Below, in pieces: positions 1-5,125 of a stretch of DNA of 5,125 bases. Each line of letters opens with the position of its first letter. Position 1 is the stretch's first letter. This stretch comes from Myxococcales bacterium (GTDB lineage: Bacteria > Myxococcota_A > Bradymonadia > Bradymonadales > Bradymonadaceae): positions 1 through 5,125 of the forward strand of contig SKNI01000299.1 of assembly GCA_007120615.1 (NCBI GenBank), in the 5' to 3' direction. The position numbers and the translations under genes were made by a program. The notes under the pieces were generated by a model, which was not told the origin of the DNA, ran no database searches, and saw only the letters and a program-made list of their open reading frames with translations.

Positions 1-3000
1 ACCGGGAGGTTGGCCACATGGGCAAATCCCAGATATCCGCGGCGCTGGGATTTAGAGGTAAGCTCCAAGACACGCCGAAACATGGGGGCGGCATCTTCGA
101 CGCGGTTCTGAGCCAGACGAACCATTCCCAGGTTGATGAGAATGACGATGTCTTCTTCGAGGCCCAGTCTCCGGTCGATATCGTGGGACTTCTGGTAGGC
201 GGCCTCGGCTTCGTCGTAGCGCTCTTGAAGGCGGTGGATTTCGCCGAGATTGTTGAGGCAATTGGCTACACCCCTGAGGTCGCCGTGTTCTTCAAAGACG
301 CTGCGAGCATTCTCCAGCTTTGCATGAGCCCGGTTGGTTTCGCCGGTGATGGTGTAGAGGGCGCCCAGAGCTTTGTCCACCCGGGCCAGGTCCAGGGAGG
401 CGTCGATACGGGAGAAGAGAGTATGAGCCCGGTTATAGGCCTTCTCGGAATCGAAATATTCACCACCCCAATAATGGAGGTTGGCGCGAATCAAATAAGC
501 CTGGGCGCGGCCGTGAGTATCGCCGAGTTGTTGGTAGAGGGTTCGAGCCTCTTCGATAAATATCAGACCTTGAGGCAGATGTCCGCGGCGGGTGGCGACG
601 GTGGCCCGTTGAGCGAGGGTTTCGGCGAGTAAGTCGGGGCGGTTGTGGGCCCTGGCGGTATTTTCGGCGTGCTCCAATAATTGATCGGCAGGGGCCAACT
701 CGTCCTGTCGAATCAGAGTCTCGGCTCGTTTGATCCATCCCCGGGCGCGGCGTGGATCGTCGGTGGGAGCGCCGAGTTGATTGAGGAGGTCTTGATAGAG
801 TTCAAATTGGGCGTGTGCTTGCTCGAAGTCACAGGCGGTGCAGGACTGGGAGGCCGCCCGCACCTGGGGATCGAGTGCTTCTTCGAGAAAGCCTGCGGCA
901 ATCAAATGGCGGCTGACCCGCCGGGCGAGCCCCGGGTGATCTTCGGTGTAGAGAAGAGGAAGGGCGCGAGCACAACTGAGGTGGTGTTCTTGGAGGCGAC
1001 CGTTTTTCTCGGCGGTGTGAACCAGGGTCTCTCGAAATGCCTGATGGTGAAAGCTCCAGCCTCCCGCCGAAAGCACGACCAGGTCGTTTGCGACCATGGA
1101 GTCCAGGACCAGAAGGGGAAGTGGAAGAGAGCGCCTGGAGCAGATGGAGGACCACTCTCGGCGTTGAACGTCGGTTCCGAGAACGGCGGCCACTTCCAGT
1201 GCCAGAAGGGCGTTGGTGGGAGCGGCGTCCAGGTCTTGCTGGACCAATTTGGTGAGGCGATCGCGAAAGACGGCCTGGAGACCATCGGGGAGAGGAGCTT
1301 TTTCGCCGCGACGAAGACGAAAGCCGTTATGTCCCAGCTCCAAGACTCTTCGCTCAACCCAGTCACCCACGAGTTGGACGGCGTAGAGAGGATTGCCGCC
1401 GGTGCGATCAGCGACCTGCTCCACCAGCTCCTCTTCCAGGCTGAGCATTCGATTGATGAGCATGCGATGTTCATCGGGAGGGAGAGGGCCGATGGTGAGG
1501 GTCGTGGTTTGCTCGTGATTGGCGAGCTCCTTTAGCTTCTGGCGAGCTACAGGGCGATCGACGAGGGCGTCGGTCTGGACGGTGCCGATGATGAGCAACG
1601 GCATTCGCTGCTCGGTGGAGGCATTGAGCAGGTATTCGAGGGTGTTGAGGGTGTCATTACCCCATTGAAGATCGTCGAGGAAGAGAATGAGGGGACGCCC
1701 GTGGCTCATGCGGCGCAAAAACCGCAGGATGACAGCGTGTCGCTCCTGGGGGGTGCGAAAGCGAATACGGGCATCTTCTTCGCGGTAATCGGCGACGATC
1801 GCCGGGGTAATGATCTCGGTGATGGCCAGGCAATCGTGGAGGGCATCGGGGTCGAGGTTTCGATCGTGGAGGCTGTGGCGGACTCTCTCCAGGACCTCTT
1901 CTCGGTCGAGGCCGTTACAGCGGAGGTGGTCGGCGAACATGGCGCCGAGGCCGTCCTGGCGTCCGCCCATGGGGCTATGGGTGGCGCGAAGGGGAGTGGC
2001 GGTCCCCAATTCGTGGGCTCGCTCGCTGATCCAGGCTGCCAGCCGAGTCTTTCCGGTTCCCGTGGGGCCCCGCAACAAAATCGTCTGAGGTCGGCCCGTT
2101 CTGGCGACCTGACGCAGTAATTCCCAGATGCGATCGCGTTTCTTATGGCGTCCCACAAATGGGATCTGGCGCAGACCGAAGAGCCCCAGTCCGACGCCGA
2201 CCAGATCGGCCGAGAGAGGGGGCGGTTCTTTTCGATGCCAGCTTAAGGGGATGTGAAAGACCTCGGGAGGTGCGGCGCGGCGGGGTTTTCGACTTGGCCG
2301 CTCCAGAGCCCGAAGTTCCGGGACCGAAGGGGCGCTCATCACGTCGCTGATGATCTCGGTCATCCCCATATCGGAGCCGTCATCGAGGCTCAAAAAGCTC
2401 TCGTCGAGAGGGGACTTAAACCTCAATGGAGGGGGATCGGTGATGCGCTCTTTGCCGGCCGGGTCACCAAGGGCAAAAAGGGCCCGAGCAGCGTCGGCGG
2501 CTCGCTGGAATCGATCGCTAGCGTTTTTGGCCAACAGCCGGCCCAGCCAGACCCCGAATCCGGCGGGTAAGTCGAAGGAAGCATGAAGCGGTGGAAGGGG
2601 CTCGCTTAAATGGCTCTCCAGGATCTCATCGGTGCTCTCCCCGTTAAAGGGAGGCTCCCCGTCGACCAGCCAGTAGGACATGCACCCCAGGGCGTAGAGG
2701 TCGGTCCAGGGACCCTGATCTCGCCATTGTCCGGTGATCTGCTCGGGAGACATAAATCGGGGGGTACCCGAGATCTTGCGAGCCAGAAAATCGGACTCTC
2801 GAGGGTCGTCGAGGGCGTGGGCGAGTCCAAAGTCGGTGAGTTTGAGTTGTCGGCCGTCGGGTCCGTCGACGAAGAGAACGTTCGCCGGTTTCAAGTCCCG
2901 ATGGACCACGCCTCGAGCGTGGGAATGGGAGAGGGCATCGAGGATTCGGACCAGGATATTTCTCACATGCCACCAGTCCAGAACATCGCGATCCAATTCC

Positions 3001-3332
3001 TGGAGGCTGTGGGAGGCCAGTTCCATGGCGAGCCAGGACGATCCGGGGATAAACCGCTGTCCGCTGGCCTCAGCCACCTCAGAAGAGACTTCCCCGCAAT
3101 CAAAAACCATGATCAGGCCGGGGTGGTGCAGGCGTGCGACGGCGCGGATTTCCTGGCGAAGGGCGGAGCGAAACTCAGGGTCACGTGCCCGTCGAGCGTT
3201 GAGGATCTTGATCGCCACGGGAAGATTTCGCTCAACATGAATCGCCCGAAACACCTCTCCCATGCCCCCCTTGCCTACGGCAGCGAGGAGTTGAAAGGCG
3301 CCAAAATCAAGGGGCAAGCTGGAGGTAACCAC
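1..3332 (-). CDS. Serine/threonine protein kinase fused to AAA/STAND-like ATPase and TPR repeats (C-terminus beyond left edge)
   Basis: One uninterrupted frame runs from a proposed GTG start at 3332 to base 1, giving 1110 residues with no stop, so the gene is cut by the left edge. Residues about 10-285 are a complete Hanks-type kinase domain: glycine loop GKGGMGEV (20-27), ATP lysine in VAIK (K42), probable helix-C Glu61, HRDLKPAN loop (catalytic D146, K148), DFG (167-169), SPE in the APE position (195-197), helix-F DLYALG (D211) and the late Arg274. All catalytic residues are present, and the HRD arginine makes it an RD kinase. A proline- and charge-rich linker (about 285-375) follows. An ATPase module then begins with IPFVGR (390-395), Walker A GPTGTGKT (422-429), Walker B LILFLDDLQW (D553/D554) and a GGNPLY element (645-650), as in AAA_16/STAND-type ATPases. 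From about residue 815 to the edge there are about seven TPR-like helical hairpins of 38-41 residues, the clearest being LNNLGEIHRLQERYDEAEAAY. No signal peptide or convincing membrane segment is visible, so it is probably cytoplasmic. By family knowledge it phosphorylates Ser/Thr of unknown targets, with the ATPase and TPRs as a sensing or assembly platform. The start codon is uncertain because no ATG is available in frame before the kinase core. Confidence 0.
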   Translation of the reverse strand, partial: MVTSSLPLDFGAFQLLAAVGKGGMGEVFRAIHVERNLPVAIKILNARRARDPEFRSALRQEIRAVARLHHPGLIMVFDCGEVSSEVAEASGQRFIPGSSWLAMELASHSLQELDRDVLDWWHVRNILVRILDALSHSHARGVVHRDLKPANVLFVDGPDGRQLKLTDFGLAHALDDPRESDFLARKISGTPRFMSPEQITGQWRDQGPWTDLYALGCMSYWLVDGEPPFNGESTDEILESHLSEPLPPLHASFDLPAGFGVWLGRLLAKNASDRFQRAADAARALFALGDPAGKERITDPPPLRFKSPLDESFLSLDDGSDMGMTEIISDVMSAPSVPELRALERPSRKPRRAAPPEVFHIPLSWHRKEPPPLSADLVGVGLGLFGLRQIPFVGRHKKRDRIWELLRQVARTGRPQTILLRGPTGTGKTRLAAWISERAHELGTATPLRATHSPMGGRQDGLGAMFADHLRCNGLDREEVLERVRHSLHDRNLDPDALHDCLAITEIITPAIVADYREEDARIRFRTPQERHAVILRFLRRMSHGRPLILFLDDLQWGNDTLNTLEYLLNASTEQRMPLLIIGTVQTDALVDRPVARQKLKELANHEQTTTLTIGPLPPDEHRMLINRMLSLEEELVEQVADRTGGNPLYAVQLVGDWVERRVLELGHNGFRLRRGEKAPLPDGLQAVFRDRLTKLVQQDLDAAPTNALLALEVAAVLGTDVQRREWSSICSRRSLPLPLLVLDSMVANDLVVLSAGGWSFHHQAFRETLVHTAEKNGRLQEHHLSCARALPLLYTEDHPGLARRVSRHLIAAGFLEEALDPQVRAASQSCTACDFEQAHAQFELYQDLLNQLGAPTDDPRRARGWIKRAETLIRQDELAPADQLLEHAENTARAHNRPDLLAETLAQRATVATRRGHLPQGLIFIEEARTLYQQLGDTHGRAQAYLIRANLHYWGGEYFDSEKAYNRAHTLFSRIDASLDLARVDKALGALYTITGETNRAHAKLENARSVFEEHGDLRGVANCLNNLGEIHRLQERYDEAEAAYQKSHDIDRRLGLEEDIVILINLGMVRLAQNRVEDAAPMFRRVLELTSKSQRRGYLGFAHVANLP

Positions 3333-3468
3333 GAAGTGTCCGGCGTGATCGAGGGAGCTACAAGATAATTATTCTCTTCCATTGTAGCTCAGGAAGGGCC
3401 ACAGGGGAAATTCATATCCGTCCAACCTCACTTTGCCCAATTTTTAAGGTTTCGAAAGTAAATCTGGT

Positions 3469-3960
3469 TTAGTTGTCGACCTCGAAGCGCCACTTGTTCG
3501 CGACCGAGGACTCTACAAGTGCCACAGGGTCGCAATCTAACACATCTTCATCGGAAGGTACGAAGATCGCCTCCGTGCGGTCCCCGTGGATGAGCTGGTA
3601 TTCCCCGACGTCCAGTGCCTCGACGGGACAGGAGACCAACCCAAACTCCTCTGCTCCGGTGGTGTCCTCTGTGTGATCTGTTCTTTTGACGACGAACTCG
3701 CTGGTAACGTGCAGCTGGTTCTGGTGGACCGTGACTGAACAGGCGGCAGAGATGGGCTCGTGCGTGGGCTGGGGATGAAAGTAGTCGAGTACAAGAAGCT
3801 CTAGCGGCTGGTTTGCCGGTATCCCAGGATCTGATTCTCCCAGAGATCTCAGGCACAACTCCCCCCGATCCTCGTGGGTCTCGATCTCGCTGGGAGTGCA
3901 GCCAGGCACGGCGAACATGAGCAGAAATAAGAGCGTACGGTAATTCTTAAAAAACAACAT
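3469..3960 (-). CDS. Putative small secreted lipoprotein, function unknown
   Basis: This complete 163-residue frame begins with ATG behind a strong GGAGGA ribosome binding site and ends with TAA. The N-terminus is a typical short lipoprotein signal: basic residues K5 and R8, a hydrophobic core at about 10-18 and a lipobox-like VPGC, which predicts cleavage after G20 and lipidation of C21. The proline at -2 departs from the usual lipobox, so lipidation is likely but not certain. The mature part is acidic and holds four further cysteines (C36, C74, C111, C143), an even number that would allow two disulfides outside the cytoplasm. I recognise no family. It starts 34 bases after the stop of the subtilisin-like protease and is probably cotranscribed with it. 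A role as envelope partner, substrate or inhibitor of that protease is possible but is only inferred from position. ORF reality is supported by the signal peptide, the RBS and the gene spacing. Confidence 0.8.
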   Translation of the reverse strand: MLFFKNYRTLLFLLMFAVPGCTPSEIETHEDRGELCLRSLGESDPGIPANQPLELLVLDYFHPQPTHEPISAACSVTVHQNQLHVTSEFVVKRTDHTEDTTGAEEFGLVSCPVEALDVGEYQLIHGDRTEAIFVPSDEDVLDCDPVALVESSVANKWRFEVDN

Positions 3961-5125
3961 AAATCCTCCGTCTGGGTAGGGTTTGTCTTCAGATTCAGAA
4001 CTGATCGGGATCCTCGGAATACAAGATGGAATTCATGAACACCGTGGCGGAGGTCGCGGGCCACATCATGGCGTTGGCAGTCACACGCACAACGAGACAG
4101 CGCCCGTGGATTTGCGTAGTAGGGTTGTCGAGCCGAATGCGCTGCTTGCGCATATTGGAGGTAGCTGCGGTGCGGATGATCTGCTCGCCACCGCCGCTGG
4201 GACATTCGTCGACCACTTGCACCGTGAAATTGTGGGTGTAGTGGTTGTTTTGAACGAGGAATAGAGAGGGGATCGTGACGACGACTTTCGCACCCGTTAG
4301 ATTGGAGCTGATTGGAACCGCGTTTGTAAGTTGGAACTCATAGGTTTCTTGTTCCACCATCTCGCGCTGTCGATTCCGATACGCCCACGTGCTCCCAAGA
4401 GAGTCTGGATGGCGCCAAAACGCGCGGGCCCGCCCAAATCCCGACTGGGTGGATACGGTCCACCCGAAGTAGGCATTGGGATTGGTAGAGCCACTGTAAC
4501 CATCGCCGAAAAGAAGGATGTGATTCTGAACCCTTCCGGGATTCCACGCTGTATTGTGGGCGCCGATATCGGCCAGCCATTCACGAGTCAGCCCTGCGAG
4601 ACCAGCGACGTGAGGAGCCGCGAAACTTGTTCCCGAAGCGCTGTGTCCATAGTCCACTTGGTTTGTGGGTAAGAGCGCAATTCGTCCTGGGGCCATGACA
4701 TCCAGGAGACGCAACTGAGTCGAGTGGTAGGAAGAGCATCCAGGTGCAGAGCAGTAGGAAGCAGGCCTGCTGCCGGTGCTCGACGTCGGCCAACGAGTAG
4801 AAGAACGATAGTCGTACTGACCGATGCCACTGGTTAGTGCCCGTAGATTTCCCACACTCAAGACGTGGGGGTGCGAAGCCGGTTCTTTAACCGTACAGCC
4901 TGACTCTTCGCCAGCGTTCCCTGCAGCTCCCACAAGAATCACTCCAGCATGATGTGCGCTCGTCAAAGCTGTCGCTCGACCGCAGGGATTCGCCGTAAGA
5001 TCGCAATGCTCAGAAGGGCCACTGAAGCTCATGTTCAGCACGTCGACTCCCATCTCCACCATCTGCTCGATCCCGTTTACGGAAGCACATTGACTGGTCT
5101 GCCAGGGCCAGAATCCGGACTCGTA

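Overview
The window looks like a piece of a GC-rich chromosome from a Myxococcota, Bradymonadota or other deltaproteobacterial-type bacterium. This is inferred from gene content: a cytoplasmic Hanks-type serine/threonine kinase fused to an AAA/STAND-like ATPase and TPR repeats, next to a subtilisin-like protease with many cysteines and a small lipoprotein. No rRNA or phylogenetic marker is present, so the assignment is tentative.

All three genes lie on the minus strand and two run off the window edges. From right to left (the direction of transcription) they are: (1) the C-terminal 376 residues of a subtilisin-family (S8) serine protease, 3995-5125, whose N-terminus lies beyond the right edge; (2) a 163-residue putative lipoprotein, 3469-3960, starting 34 bases after the protease stop behind a strong GGAGGA ribosome binding site, so probably cotranscribed with the protease; (3) after a 136-base gap, a very long reading frame from about 3332 down to base 1, still open at the left edge. 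It encodes a protein kinase domain, a linker, a P-loop ATPase and about seven TPR-like repeats (1110 residues visible).

Functionally the window holds an export/envelope pair (protease and lipoprotein) next to an intracellular signalling protein. Nothing in the sequence shows that the kinase regulates the pair; adjacency and shared strand are the only link. The two GC-rich genes carry several long open frames on the other strand and in other frames, and these are judged to be shadows. No RNA gene, mobile element, CRISPR array, long repeat or convincing terminator was seen. I found no clear evidence of a new system. The points most worth checking are the unusual start of the kinase gene and the protease-lipoprotein pairing.
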